Shown here one piece after another: positions 24,998 to 33,795 of a DNA stretch of 64,000 nucleotides (positions are counted from its first letter, which is position 1; each line of letters begins with the position of its first letter). This stretch comes from Streptomyces griseosporeus. Lineage in GTDB: Bacteria; Actinomycetota; Actinomycetes; Streptomycetales; Streptomycetaceae. Made by a program: the position numbers and the translations under genes. The stretch spans positions 672,939 to 736,938 of the forward strand of contig NZ_BNBR01000005.1 of NCBI RefSeq assembly GCF_014656055.1, given 5' to 3'. The notes under the pieces are model-generated. The model did not search any database and was not told where the DNA came from. It saw only the letters and a list, made by a program, of their open reading frames with translations.

Positions 24998-25990
24998 ATG
25001 TGGTGCGGGTTACCGAGCAAACAGACCGTGAACGTCGTGGGCGGGCGTCTGCGCGCGCGGGACGTGTCGGTGGGCTGCCGCGTCTGGACCATGGACGGAT
25101 CACGCACCGTCCAGACCACGGTTGCGGAGGTGGCGGCCGCCGAAGCCCGTCACCTTGTGGATGTGGTGACCGACCACGCGACGTTCACGGTCGCTCCCGA
25201 GCAGCTGCTGGGCAGCCCGGACGGTTGGGTCCACGCGCACGACGCCGCAGGCACGGTCCTGGCCTGGACGCCCGCCCGGAAGCTGTGCCGCGAGCGACTG
25301 ACCGTGAGACCGGGCTATGACCTCGGGTACCTCGTGGGGGCCACATGCTCCGACGGGACCGTGGGCAAGAACTACGTCTCGCTGGTGGTCAACGACCGGG
25401 CGTTCGCCGAGCGGTATGCGAAGTCCCTGCTCGGCGCCACCGGCCTTGCGGCCCGGGTGCAGGCCGTTGTTCGCCCCTCCGGGTATCTGCAGCGGGAGGC
25501 GCCGGGATTCCGCGTCCGTGTGGTGTCGTCGTATCTGGCCGATCTGATGCGGCAGTACACCGGTGGCGACGCCCACCATCAGCGGCAGCGGTTCCCCCGT
25601 GTCGTCCTGCACGACCGGGACACCTTCGAGGGCTTCCTGGACGGCTACACGGACGGTGACGGATTCCGGTCGAAACGGTGGTCCGGCCGGGTGCTCGTCA
25701 GTGCCAACGTGCCGTTCCTGGCCGAGCTGGCCGGTGTGATCGGTGCCAGGTTCACGCCCCGTACCGCCGGACTGGCATCCCACCTGGTCGTGGTCGACAA
25801 CTGGCCGTCACGTGGCACGTTCCGGCCCGACCGGCACCCTCTGGAACTCATCGAGTCGTCCTGGACCGAGGTGCGGGAAGTACGGCCGCGCAGAGCCGCG
25901 GGAACCAAGCCGTTCACGCTGTACAGCTACCGCCTGGAGCCGTACCCGGACTTCCTGGTGCACGGCCACCTCGCCCGTCAGCCCTGGTGA
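24998..25990 (+). CDS. Free-standing intein-like protein: Hint domain plus LAGLIDADG endonuclease
   Basis: From ATG 24998 (GAGGGGGA 7 nt upstream) the protein has 330 residues and no flanking exteins; GTG 24965 would add 11. Residue 3 is Cys, where an intein begins, followed by a Hint block-A-like VSVGCRVWTMDG (24-34) and a block-B-like APEQLLGSPDGWVHAHD (66-82). Two LAGLIDADG helices are visible: LGYLVGATCSDG (acid D119) and FLDGYTDGDG (acid D221). The C-terminus LYSYRLEPYPDFLVHGHLARQPW follows intein blocks F/G. The block-B His is Gln69, and the terminal His-Asn is Arg-Gln. Splicing is therefore probably lost while nuclease residues remain. It sits between folE and the DUF3180 gene, which I recall as neighbours in S. 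coelicolor. Confidence 0.75.
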   Translation: MWCGLPSKQTVNVVGGRLRARDVSVGCRVWTMDGSRTVQTTVAEVAAAEARHLVDVVTDHATFTVAPEQLLGSPDGWVHAHDAAGTVLAWTPARKLCRERLTVRPGYDLGYLVGATCSDGTVGKNYVSLVVNDRAFAERYAKSLLGATGLAARVQAVVRPSGYLQREAPGFRVRVVSSYLADLMRQYTGGDAHHQRQRFPRVVLHDRDTFEGFLDGYTDGDGFRSKRWSGRVLVSANVPFLAELAGVIGARFTPRTAGLASHLVVVDNWPSRGTFRPDRHPLELIESSWTEVREVRPRRAAGTKPFTLYSYRLEPYPDFLVHGHLARQPW

Positions 25991-25992
25991 GG

Positions 25993-26481
25993 TCACGCCG
26001 CGGAGGCCGCCCCCTTGTTGTGGTCGTCGTCGTCCTCGGGGAGCTTGCAGACGCGTTCCAGGAAGAGTGCCGCCGCTATCACCGCGATGCCTGCCAGGAC
26101 CGAGAAGCCGGCGTAGATGGCCTGGTCGCGGCGGGTGGGGATGTCGAGGAACTCCAGCAGGAAGACGCCCGTGCCGCCGTACATGCCGGCGACGAGGGCC
26201 GCGACCAGGGCGCTGGCCTGGCCGAAGACGACCGCGCGGGCCGCCATCAGGGGGTCGACACCCTTGGCCTCGGGGCGGCGCTCGCGCTGGGCCTTCAGGC
26301 GGGCGCGCAGGGAGACGGCCGTGGCGAGCAGCACGACGGCGATCAGGGCGAGGACGATCGGGGCGGCCAGCGGGACGCGGGGGAGTGTCCCCACCGCGTT
26401 CCACAGGCGGGCGCCCGCCCAGGAGAGCACTCCGGCGACGACGAACACGCCGACCAGCACCCTGATGCGCAGCTCTTTCAC
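25993..26481 (-). CDS. DUF3180 membrane protein
   Basis: The 162-residue protein has four predicted membrane helices (about 7-28, 38-60, 80-105, 118-142) and a charged C-terminus (EDDDDHNKG). This actinobacterial DUF3180 family is habitually encoded after folK and has unknown function. Its stop codon is 2 bp from that of the convergent intein-like gene. It ends the folB-folK-DUF3180 unit. Confidence 0.88.
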   Translation of the reverse strand: MKELRIRVLVGVFVVAGVLSWAGARLWNAVGTLPRVPLAAPIVLALIAVVLLATAVSLRARLKAQRERRPEAKGVDPLMAARAVVFGQASALVAALVAGMYGGTGVFLLEFLDIPTRRDQAIYAGFSVLAGIAVIAAALFLERVCKLPEDDDDHNKGAASAA

Positions 26482-26530
26482 GGTGTTCCTTCAGCTCCCC
26501 GGACGTGGTGGGTCGTCTTGACCTTAACGA

Positions 26531-27139
26531 CTACTCGGGCAGCCGGAGTTCCAGGTCGGCGCGGGGCGCCACGCCCTCGCGGCCGACGGCGCCGAGCAGG
26601 TCGGCGACGGGGCCGCGGCCGGGCAGCTGGGCCTCGGGGTCCACGTCGTGCCAGGGGGCCAGCACGAAGGCGCGTTCGTGGGCGCGCGGGTGGGGCAGGG
26701 TGAGCCGCGGGTCGTCGGAGACGACGGAGGCGTACGCCACGATGTCGACGTCGAGGGTGCGCGGGCCCCAGCGCTCGTCGCGGACGCGGTGGAAGGCCTC
26801 CTCCACGGCGTGTGCCCGCTCCAGCAGGGAGGACGGGGGCAGGGTCGTCTTGAGGACGACGACCGCGTTGAAGTAGGAGGGCTGGCTGCCGGGCTCCACG
26901 CCCCACGGCTCCGTCTCGTACACCGGGGAGACCGCCTTGACGCGCACGCCGGGGGTGTCCTCAAGGGCGTCGACGGCGCCCTGGAGGTTCTCCAGCCGGT
27001 TGCCGAGGTTGGAGCCGAGCGCGATCACGGCCCGCTGCGGGTTCTGCAGGGTGGTGTCGGCGGCGTCGACCCTCTCGACGACGGAGGCGGGTACCGGCTG
27101 GACGGTCGGGTCGATGGGACCTTGCGTGAACGCGGTCAT
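26531..27139 (-). CDS. folK: 2-amino-4-hydroxy-6-hydroxymethyldihydropteridine pyrophosphokinase
   Basis: The enzyme has 202 residues, with a 35-residue N-terminal extension before the HPPK core. Motifs are AVIALGSNLGNRLENLQGAV, PVYETEPWG, and the signature RVRDERWGPRTLDVDIVAY with its metal-binding Asp pair (DVD), then LPHPRAHERAFVLAPWHDV. It transfers pyrophosphate from ATP to 6-hydroxymethyl-dihydropterin. Its ATG overlaps the folB stop codon (ATGA), so the two are translationally coupled. Confidence 0.95.
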   Translation of the reverse strand: MTAFTQGPIDPTVQPVPASVVERVDAADTTLQNPQRAVIALGSNLGNRLENLQGAVDALEDTPGVRVKAVSPVYETEPWGVEPGSQPSYFNAVVVLKTTLPPSSLLERAHAVEEAFHRVRDERWGPRTLDVDIVAYASVVSDDPRLTLPHPRAHERAFVLAPWHDVDPEAQLPGRGPVADLLGAVGREGVAPRADLELRLPE

Positions 27140-27495
27140 ACACGGCTCCGGGTGATGGTGACGGTCACGTCGTCGAAGGGGACCGTGATCGGCGCGTCCG
27201 GTTTGTGGACGCGGACCTCGACCTCCTCGACCCCTTCGTGCTTCAGACAGGCCTGGGCGATGCGCTCGGCGAGGGTCTCGATGAGGTTGACGGGTTCGCC
27301 CTCGACGACCGCCACGACCTCCTCGGCCACGATGCCGTAGTGCACGGTCTTCGCCAGGTCGTCGTCGGCCGCGGCCGGGCGGGTGTCCAGGCCCAGGACG
27401 AGGTCCACGATGAAGGTCTGGCCCTCCTCGCGCTCCTTGGGGAACACACCGTGGTGCCCGCGGGCCTTCAGGCCGCGCAGCGCGACACGATCCAC
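27136..27495 (-). CDS. folB: Dihydroneopterin aldolase
   Basis: From GTG 27495 (AGGAG 8 nt upstream) the product has 119 residues, the normal size. VDRVALRGLKARGHHGVFPKEREEGQ contains the substrate-binding region, and NLIETLAERIAQ and HKPDAPI are conserved. It cleaves dihydroneopterin to 6-hydroxymethyl-dihydropterin and glycolaldehyde, the step before FolK. A 271-bp gap separates it from the upstream NTF2-like gene. Confidence 0.94.
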   Translation of the reverse strand: MDRVALRGLKARGHHGVFPKEREEGQTFIVDLVLGLDTRPAAADDDLAKTVHYGIVAEEVVAVVEGEPVNLIETLAERIAQACLKHEGVEEVEVRVHKPDAPITVPFDDVTVTITRSRV

Positions 27496-27642
27496 GCGAA
27501 TCACTCCTGCAATCGTCGGTAGCGGCCGGTGCGTGCCGAGTGCGGGCGGCACTCCGGCCTCAGTCGAATCTACCTGCGGGCACTGACAGCGCCGGGCCAC
27601 GGGGGCGGGGCGCCGGGCCGGGTCCGGCAGGGTTCATCGCGT

Positions 27643-27658
27643 GTTTCCCCTGGGAAAC
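27643..27658. repeat. Perfect palindrome in the fol operon gap
   Basis: GTTTCCC-CT-GGGAAAC lies within the 271-bp gap between the NTF2-like gene and folB. It could be an operator or part of a terminator/processing site. Nothing else was recognised in the gap except a duplicated gcgccgggcc near 27589 and 27609. Confidence 0.4.
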
Positions 27659-27766
27659 CCGGCTGCTCACGGGTTGGTAGCCGCCCATACCCCAGGGCCC
27701 GTGATTCCAACCACTTCCCGGTCCCGTTTGGTCCCTGTGGGCGGTACCTGTAGATCGTCTACCCAC

Positions 27767-28267
27767 TCAGGAGGGTGACTCGTCGCTTTCGTCCTCGTCG
27801 TTTTCGGCCAGAACGGGGGAGGCGTGGTGGGACCAGAGTTTCCAGCCGTCGGGTGTGCGGCGGAACACGTTGGTGGCGACGACGAGCTGGCCGACGAGGG
27901 GGCCCAGCTCCTCGCCGTCGGAGGGCGGGCCGCCGCTGAGGATGTTCTCGGTGCAGGTCACGAGGGCGGTGTCGCCGGTGACGGAGACGTGCACGTCGGT
28001 GAGGAAGAACTGGATGTAGTCGGTGTTCGCCATGATCAGCGCGTACGACCGCAGGACCTCGCCGCGTCCGGTGAGCACCGGCCAGCCGGGGTGCACGCAG
28101 GAGACCACGCCGCTGTCGGCCGGATCGTGGTACTCCTCGTCGACGCCCAGGTCGGCCGGGGTGAGCCAGAGCCCGGACACCGCTTCGAAGTCGCCCCGCT
28201 CCAGTGCCTCGTAGAAGGCGGTGTTGGCGGCCTCGACCTGTTCGACGTCGGTGTGGGGGGCGCTCAC
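27767..28267 (-). CDS. NTF2-like/SnoaL-type protein
   Basis: The product has 166 residues. The N-terminal helix VEQVEAANTAFYEALERGDFEAVSGLW and the C-terminal strands VVATNVFRRTPDGWKLWSHHAS define the NTF2-like cone fold (nuclear transport factor 2 family). GTG 28267 overlaps the folP stop codon, so it is co-translated with folP. The acidic tail (ENDEDESDESPS) is disordered. Its function, and whether it handles a pterin intermediate, are unknown. Confidence 0.88.
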   Translation of the reverse strand: MSAPHTDVEQVEAANTAFYEALERGDFEAVSGLWLTPADLGVDEEYHDPADSGVVSCVHPGWPVLTGRGEVLRSYALIMANTDYIQFFLTDVHVSVTGDTALVTCTENILSGGPPSDGEELGPLVGQLVVATNVFRRTPDGWKLWSHHASPVLAENDEDESDESPS

Positions 28268-29178
28268 CGGGCTCCCTCGGCGCCGCGCGCGGAGGCCGCG
28301 CCCAGCGCGTGGCCCGTGGCGCGCGCCTCTTCCACGGCGTGCGCGACGCGTACGGCGTCCGCGGTGGCGCGTACCTCGTGTACGCGTACGGCCCACGCGC
28401 CGGCGTGCGCGGCGAGCGCGGAGACGGCGGCGGTGGCCGCGTCGCGCTCCCGCGCGGGCGGTGGGGCGCCGTCCGGGCCCGCGAGGACGCGCCCGAGGAA
28501 CCGCTTGCGGGAGGCGGCGACGAGCACCGGATGGCCGAGGCCGAGCAGCCGGTCGAGGTGGGCGAGGAGGGAGAGGTCGTGCTCGGCGTTCTTGGAGAAG
28601 CCGAGGCCGGGGTCGACGACGATGCGGTCGGGGGCGATGCCGCCGGCGAGGACGGCCTCCACGCGCGCGTGGAGTTCGTCGACGACTTCGCGGACGACGT
28701 CGTCGTAGACGCCCGCGACGTTGCCGCCTTCCAGGAAGCCGCGCCAGTGCATGACGACGAAGGGGGCGCCGGCGTCGGCGACGGCGGGGACCATCCGGGC
28801 GTCGGCGAGGCCGCCGCTGACGTCGTTGACGAGGGCGGCGCCGGCCGCGAGGGACCGCTCGGCGACGGAGGCGCGCATCGTGTCGACGGAGACGACGACG
28901 CCCTCGGAGGCGAGGCCGCGGACGACGGGGATCACCCGGCGCAGCTCCTCGGCCTCGTCCACGCGGGTGGCGCCCGGCCGGGTGGACTCGCCGCCGACGT
29001 CGACCAGGTCGGCGCCCTCGGCGACCAGGTCGAGGCCGTGCTTGACGGCGGCCGTCGTGTCGAACCAGCGGCCGCCGTCGGAGAAGGAGTCCGGGGTGAC
29101 GTTCACGACGCCCATGACGGCGCAGCGGTCCCATTCCGGAAGGCCCGTGACGCTCCCGCGTCCGCTGTGGATGCTCAT
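28264..29178 (-). CDS. folP: Dihydropteroate synthase
   Basis: The enzyme has 304 residues. The signature VMGVVNVTPDSFSDGGRW, the GGESTRPGA loop, VVDPGLGFSKN (pterin site) and ASRKRFLG (catalytic Lys/Arg) are all present. It condenses DHPP with p-aminobenzoate and is the sulfonamide target. TACGCT lies 6 nt before ATG, predicting a leaderless mRNA. A GC hairpin from the upstream gene ends just before this promoter. Confidence 0.95.
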   Translation of the reverse strand: MSIHSGRGSVTGLPEWDRCAVMGVVNVTPDSFSDGGRWFDTTAAVKHGLDLVAEGADLVDVGGESTRPGATRVDEAEELRRVIPVVRGLASEGVVVSVDTMRASVAERSLAAGAALVNDVSGGLADARMVPAVADAGAPFVVMHWRGFLEGGNVAGVYDDVVREVVDELHARVEAVLAGGIAPDRIVVDPGLGFSKNAEHDLSLLAHLDRLLGLGHPVLVAASRKRFLGRVLAGPDGAPPPARERDAATAAVSALAAHAGAWAVRVHEVRATADAVRVAHAVEEARATGHALGAASARGAEGAR

Positions 29179-29224
29179 ACGTTCAGCGTAGGCCCCCGGC
29201 CGTGGCCGTAACGCCGTACGGCCG

Positions 29225-29255
29225 GGGGCGGCCCGCTGTGGGGGCGGGCCGCCCC
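29225..29255 (-). terminator. Strong hairpin after the LPG synthase-like gene
   Basis: GGGGCGGCCCGC (29225-29236) pairs perfectly with GCGGGCCGCCCC (29244-29255) across a 7-nt loop, ten bases beyond the stop codon of the minus-strand gene. Confidence 0.65.
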
Positions 29256-29264
29256 GGGGGCCGG

Positions 29265-31076
29265 TCAGGCGGCCCGCATGTCGCGCTCGGAGACCGCGTG
29301 GGCGCAGGGGCGGGCGCTGGGCGTGCGGCGGCGCAGGAAGCGCGGCAGCGGCAGGGCGAGGTTGACGAAGCCCTCCGCCTGCATGGCGGCGAAGCCGATG
29401 CGGGGCAGGTCGGCGGAGGCCCGGTAGACCACGAAGCGCGGTTCCCAGCGGGGCTGGAACTTGGCGTTGAACTTGTACAGGGACTCGATCTGGAACCAGC
29501 GCGAGAGGAACACGAGCAGTCCGCGCCAGGCGCGCAGCACCGGGCCGGCGCCGATCTTCTCGCCGCGGGCCAGTGCCGAGCGGAACATGGCGAAGTTCAG
29601 CGACACGCGCGTGATGGCGAATTTCGGTGCGGCCTGGAGGGCGGCGACGATCAGCAGTTCGTTCATGCCGGGGTCGGCGGCGCGGTCGCGGCGCATCAGG
29701 TCGAGCGAGACCCCGTCGGGGCCCCAGGGCACGAAGTGCAGGATGGCCTTCAGGTCGCCGTAGGGGCCGGGCTGCTCGTCGGCCTTGTGGGCGGTGGCGA
29801 TGAGGCAGTCGCCGTCGGCGGGGTCGCCGATGCGGCCCAGCGCCATGGAGAACCCGCGTTCGGTGTCGGTGCCGCGCCAGTCCTCGGCGGCCCGCCGGAT
29901 CCGCTCCAGCTCGGCGTCGCCGAGGTCACGGATGCGCCGTACCCGGGTTTCGTAACCGGCGCGCTCGATGCGCTTGACCATCTGGCGCACGTTGCGCATC
30001 GCGCGGCCGGCGAGCGAGAAATCCGCGACGTCCACCACCGCCTCGTCGCCCAGTTCGAGGGCGTCGAGGCCGGTCTCCCGGGTCCACACCTCGCCGCCGG
30101 TCTCCGAGCAGCCCATCACGGCGGGCGTCCAGGAGTGGGCGCGGGCCTCGTCCATGAAGCGTTCGATGGCGCCGGGCCAGGCCTCGACGTCGCCGATGGG
30201 GTCGCCGCTGGCGAGCATCACGCCGGAGACGACGCGGTAGGTCACCGCGGCCTTGCCGCTGGGGGAGAAGACGACGGCCTTGTCGCGGCGGAGCGCGAAG
30301 TGGCCGAGGGAGTCGCGGCGGCCGTGCTTGTCCAGCAGGGCGCGCAGCCGCTGCTCGTCCTCCTCGGTGAGGCGGGCGGCGGGGTGCTCGGGCCGGAAGG
30401 CGAGGTAGATGGTGGTGACGGCGGTGAGCAGGCCGAGCGCGCCGAGGGAGAAGGCGACGGTCCAGGAGGTGTTGCCCTGGTAGTCGACGGGGCCCTCGAA
30501 GCCGAACAGGCCGTAGATCACATGGGTGATGCGGTCGGCCAGGCTCGGGTTGCCGACCATGCGGTGCGGGTGGACGCTGACGATCACCAGCCCGAGCGCG
30601 AGGGAGCCGGCGCTCATCAGCACGAAGTTGGCGAGCGCGCGCCACCGGCTGCGCGGGTCGGGCAGGGCGGAGAACTGGTCGCGGTGGATGATCAGGGGCG
30701 CGAGCAGCGCGAGGGAGATCACCACCCCGAGGAACGAGTGACGATACGTGAACTGTGCCACCGCACCCGCGGGCAGCAGTGCCACGGCGGCCCGCCAGGC
30801 GCGGCGCTTGCCGCGCTTGAGGCCGTGGGCGAGCAGAAGCAGCAGTACGCCCGCGCTCAGCGACAGCGCCGCGGCGAACGGCCCGAAGGAGCCCGGCAGC
30901 ACCTCCGCCATGGCGTGCATACGGCTGTGCCGGAAGCGCGGGAAGACGCCCGCGCCCACGTTCAGCAGGCCTACGAGTGCGCAGGCTCTGCCGACGAGGA
31001 CGGGAACGGCCTCCGGGCGCGGGCCCCGGAAAAGGTGACGCACGCGGCTTGATCGGTTCGGAACCCCGCCCGACAT
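29265..31076 (-). CDS. Phosphatidylglycerol lysyltransferase-like membrane protein (DUF2156)
   Basis: From ATG 31076 the protein has 603 residues; ATG 31100 would add 8. The N-terminal part has about six or seven membrane helices (about 28-235). The C-terminal cytoplasmic part is the LPG_synthase_C/DUF2156 double-GNAT domain (DSLGHFALRRDKAVVFSPSGKAAVTYRVVSGVMLASGDPIGD, and AITRVSLNFAMFRS). MprF-type enzymes transfer an amino acid from tRNA to phosphatidylglycerol. There is no fused LysRS domain, unlike mycobacterial LysX, so the amino-acid donor is unknown. It is divergent from a membrane-anchored esterase. Confidence 0.87.
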   Translation of the reverse strand: MSGGVPNRSSRVRHLFRGPRPEAVPVLVGRACALVGLLNVGAGVFPRFRHSRMHAMAEVLPGSFGPFAAALSLSAGVLLLLLAHGLKRGKRRAWRAAVALLPAGAVAQFTYRHSFLGVVISLALLAPLIIHRDQFSALPDPRSRWRALANFVLMSAGSLALGLVIVSVHPHRMVGNPSLADRITHVIYGLFGFEGPVDYQGNTSWTVAFSLGALGLLTAVTTIYLAFRPEHPAARLTEEDEQRLRALLDKHGRRDSLGHFALRRDKAVVFSPSGKAAVTYRVVSGVMLASGDPIGDVEAWPGAIERFMDEARAHSWTPAVMGCSETGGEVWTRETGLDALELGDEAVVDVADFSLAGRAMRNVRQMVKRIERAGYETRVRRIRDLGDAELERIRRAAEDWRGTDTERGFSMALGRIGDPADGDCLIATAHKADEQPGPYGDLKAILHFVPWGPDGVSLDLMRRDRAADPGMNELLIVAALQAAPKFAITRVSLNFAMFRSALARGEKIGAGPVLRAWRGLLVFLSRWFQIESLYKFNAKFQPRWEPRFVVYRASADLPRIGFAAMQAEGFVNLALPLPRFLRRRTPSARPCAHAVSERDMRAA

Positions 31077-31187
31077 TTCCCCATCTTCCCTGACAGACAT
31101 CGCATCCCGTTAGTTCTGCGAGAGACCTTGGATCCGGTGCCCTTCCGGGCATCCGGCGACATTGCGCCCTCTAGGACGGTGTCTCGG

Positions 31188-31208
31188 GGGGAGAGGTTCA
31201 CTCTCCCC
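31188..31208 (+). other. Stable hairpin in the 5' leader of the esterase gene
   Basis: GGGGAGAG (31188-31195) and CTCTCCCC (31201-31208) form a perfect stem with loop gttca. A second potential stem (gccgg ttcaaa ggcc) follows. They lie in the 230-bp gap between divergent genes, where a terminator of an upstream gene is not expected. Confidence 0.45.
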
Positions 31209-31306
31209 GTCAAAGCCGGTTCAAAGGCCGGGGAAAGTCCGGGGCAAGCCCTCGCGAAGGAGCGGGAGGCGGCCGGGTCGGGACGGAAAGCGCAGGCAGG
31301 AACCCC

Positions 31307-32425
31307 ATGGGTCTCATGAGCAATACGGTGCTGGTGCTGGCGATCTTCTTCGCCGTACTGCTGTTCTTCGGAACGGTGTGGCTGTGGCCACGCCTCGCGC
31401 GGCGCAACTGGCGTGCGGTCGGCGGGCGGGTCGGCCTGCTGCTCGCCACGCAGGTGGCGCTGTTCGCGTGCGTGGGGCTCGCCGCCAACCAGGCCTTCGG
31501 CTTCTACGCCAGCTGGGCGGACCTGTTCGGGCAGGAGACCGGGCAGGGCGTCGTCGTGGACCACACGCAGGGGCGCGGCCAGGACGGCCCGCTGCGCGTG
31601 GTCGAGACGCGGCGCGTGCCCTCCGGCAGCAAGCGGCCGGAGATCGGCGGGCAGGTGCAGAAGATCGCGATCGTGGGCCGTACGACGCACATCGCCACGC
31701 CCGCGTTCGTGTATCTGCCGCCGGAGTACTTCCAGGCGCAGTACCGCACCCGGACCTTCCCGGCGGCGGTCGTCCTCACCGGCTACCCGGGCACCGCGGG
31801 GGCGCTCGTGGACAAGCTGAACTACCCGAGCACGGCGCGCGAGCTGGCGAGCGACGGGCGGATGCAGCCGATGATCCTGGTGATGATGCGTCCGACGGTG
31901 GCGCCGCCGCGCGACACGGAGTGCGTGGACATCCCCGGCGGGCCGCAGACGGAGTCGTTCTTCGCCAAGGACCTCCCGGAGGCGATCTCCGGCCACTACC
32001 GGGTCGGTACCAAAGCGGGCAGCTGGGGCATAATCGGCGACTCCACCGGCGGTTACTGCGCGCTGAAGATCGCCATGCACCACCCCAAGGTGTACGCGGC
32101 GGGCGTCGGTCTGTCGGCGTACTACAAGGCGCCGATCGACCCCACCACCGGTGACCTCTTCCACGGCGACAAGCTGCGCCGCAACCGCGCGGACCTGTTC
32201 TGGTACCTCAAGCACGAGCCGGCGCCGGACACCTCACTGCTCGTCACCTCCAGCAAGCAGGGCGAGCCGAACTACAAGGAGACGCTGCGGTTCATCCAGC
32301 AGGTGAAGGCGACCGACCACACGCGCGTGTCGTCGATCATCCTCGACTCGGGCGGCCACAACTTCAACACCTGGCGGCGCGAGATCCCGCCGGCGCTCCA
32401 GTGGATGAGCGGACGTCTGTCGTGA
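31307..32425 (+). CDS. Membrane-anchored alpha/beta hydrolase esterase
   Basis: The protein has 372 residues. Two N-terminal membrane helices (about 6-28 and 42-62) lead to an extracytoplasmic alpha/beta hydrolase of the esterase D/antigen 85-like group. Nucleophile elbow GDSTGGYCALKIAMHHP (near 243) and the catalytic His in LDSGGHNFNTWRREIPPAL are clear. Such enzymes act as acyltransferases or esterases on envelope lipids or polymers; the substrate is unknown. ATG 31307 has AGGAA at 5 nt. It is divergent from the LPG synthase-like gene, which supports an envelope-lipid role. Confidence 0.88.
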   Translation: MGLMSNTVLVLAIFFAVLLFFGTVWLWPRLARRNWRAVGGRVGLLLATQVALFACVGLAANQAFGFYASWADLFGQETGQGVVVDHTQGRGQDGPLRVVETRRVPSGSKRPEIGGQVQKIAIVGRTTHIATPAFVYLPPEYFQAQYRTRTFPAAVVLTGYPGTAGALVDKLNYPSTARELASDGRMQPMILVMMRPTVAPPRDTECVDIPGGPQTESFFAKDLPEAISGHYRVGTKAGSWGIIGDSTGGYCALKIAMHHPKVYAAGVGLSAYYKAPIDPTTGDLFHGDKLRRNRADLFWYLKHEPAPDTSLLVTSSKQGEPNYKETLRFIQQVKATDHTRVSSIILDSGGHNFNTWRREIPPALQWMSGRLS

Positions 32426-32530
32426 GGGCACGGCGCCCTTGTTCCTGACGTCCTGTGAGGCCTTCTGCGTTGGCTGTCTTTTTACGGGGCCGGGCTCCAC
32501 GATTCGCCTACGCGCGGTAAGTTTCTGGCC

Positions 32531-33706
32531 ATGCCACGTGGACGTCACCGCCATTCCCCGCCCTTGCACAGGCTGATGCCACCTTCGGCGATCGCAGGCG
32601 TGTCACTGGTCTGCGCGTTCGGCCCCTGGGTGTTCACGGATACGACGCTGCTGCGCACCCTGGCGGCGGTCGCCGCGGCGACGGCGGTCGTCGGCGCGGC
32701 CGTCATGCGCCGCTGGGACGCGCAGGCGGGCAAGCAGGTGGCCGACCTCGCGCGCGCGCGTGCGAGTGACGAGTGGCGGCACGAGGAACGCGTCGCCGAG
32801 CTGGAGACCGACCTGGAGGAGTCGCGCGAGCTGCGCGCCAAGCTGGAGCAGCGGCTGCGCGCCAAGCGTGCCGAGCTGGCGGGCCTGCGCAACGAGCACG
32901 CGGCCCTGCTGCGCCGGTACGCCACCGCCGAGACCGAGCGGGCCAGCGCCCTGGAGGGCCGCCGGCTGCTGGAGATCGAGGCCGCGGCCCCGGTCGGCAC
33001 GGCCCGGGCCCTGCCGCCGGCGCGGGTGGCGCCGGAGGTGGAGAGCGCGGCGCCCGAGGAGGCCTCCGAGACCGCCGGGGACCGGGCGGAGGAGACGCGG
33101 ACGCCGGCGGTGTTCTCGCCGGAGGGCTCGAAGCTGTTCCTGCGGGCGCAGGCGGCGCTCGCCCGCTTCGACACCGAGGCCCGCGCGGAGCACCCGGACG
33201 ACGCTGAGCGCACGGAGCCCGCGAAGCCCGCGGAGCGTCCCGAGGGCGGCACTGCCGCCGGGAACGCGCGGGAGGGCGAGACGCAGGAGGACGGCGCGCA
33301 GGGGAAGCCCGAGGCGGTCGACGCCCACGCGCGCGCGGCCGCCGACCCCCAGACGCCCGCCGGCGGTCCCGCCGCCCATCAGCCGGCCGCGGGGCACTTC
33401 GCGGTGCCGACCGCGGTGGCCGTCGTACCGGCCGCCCCGCCCGCACGGCGTCCGGCGGCCGAGGGCGGGTTCGACTTCTTCGGCACGAAGAAGGCACCCA
33501 CGCGTGCCGCGCTGGAGGCGGTGCAGAACGAGGACCTGGCCGACGTGGTCGGCGAGGAGGCCTTCGCCCTGCACAAGGCGGAGGCCGAGGCCGCGTTCAA
33601 GCCGGCCGACGAGGAGTCGCGCGGCGTGGGCCAGGTGATCGACCTGACGGCACATGACGAGACCGAGCAGATCGACGTGCAGGGGCTGCGCAGCGCGGTG
33701 TCCTGA
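32531..33706 (+). CDS. Membrane-anchored coiled-coil protein of unknown function
   Basis: The 391-residue protein has two adjacent hydrophobic segments (about 18-36 and 42-59). A long coiled coil follows (about 70-145, RVAELETDLEESRELRAKLEQR onward). Then comes a disordered Ala/Pro/Glu-rich stretch, and a conserved-looking C-terminal part with FDFFGTKK near 315 and IDLTAHDETEQIDVQGLR. No family was recognised. TAAGTT lies 7 nt before ATG, so the mRNA may be leaderless. The architecture suggests a cytoplasmic scaffold tethered to the membrane. Confidence 0.75.
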   Translation: MPRGRHRHSPPLHRLMPPSAIAGVSLVCAFGPWVFTDTTLLRTLAAVAAATAVVGAAVMRRWDAQAGKQVADLARARASDEWRHEERVAELETDLEESRELRAKLEQRLRAKRAELAGLRNEHAALLRRYATAETERASALEGRRLLEIEAAAPVGTARALPPARVAPEVESAAPEEASETAGDRAEETRTPAVFSPEGSKLFLRAQAALARFDTEARAEHPDDAERTEPAKPAERPEGGTAAGNAREGETQEDGAQGKPEAVDAHARAAADPQTPAGGPAAHQPAAGHFAVPTAVAVVPAAPPARRPAAEGGFDFFGTKKAPTRAALEAVQNEDLADVVGEEAFALHKAEAEAAFKPADEESRGVGQVIDLTAHDETEQIDVQGLRSAVS

Positions 33707-33727
33707 CGGGCGTACGGAACAGCGATC

Positions 33728-33761
33728 GCGGCGGGGTGCTCCGAGGGGGGCGCCCCGCCGC
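33728..33761. terminator. Bidirectional hairpin between convergent genes
   Basis: gcggcgggg (33728-33736) and ccccgccgc (33753-33761) form a perfect 9-bp stem in the 89-bp gap between two convergent genes. Confidence 0.55.
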
Positions 33762-33795
33762 AGCCGTTCCCGGCCACCCCGCACGCTCGTGGCCG

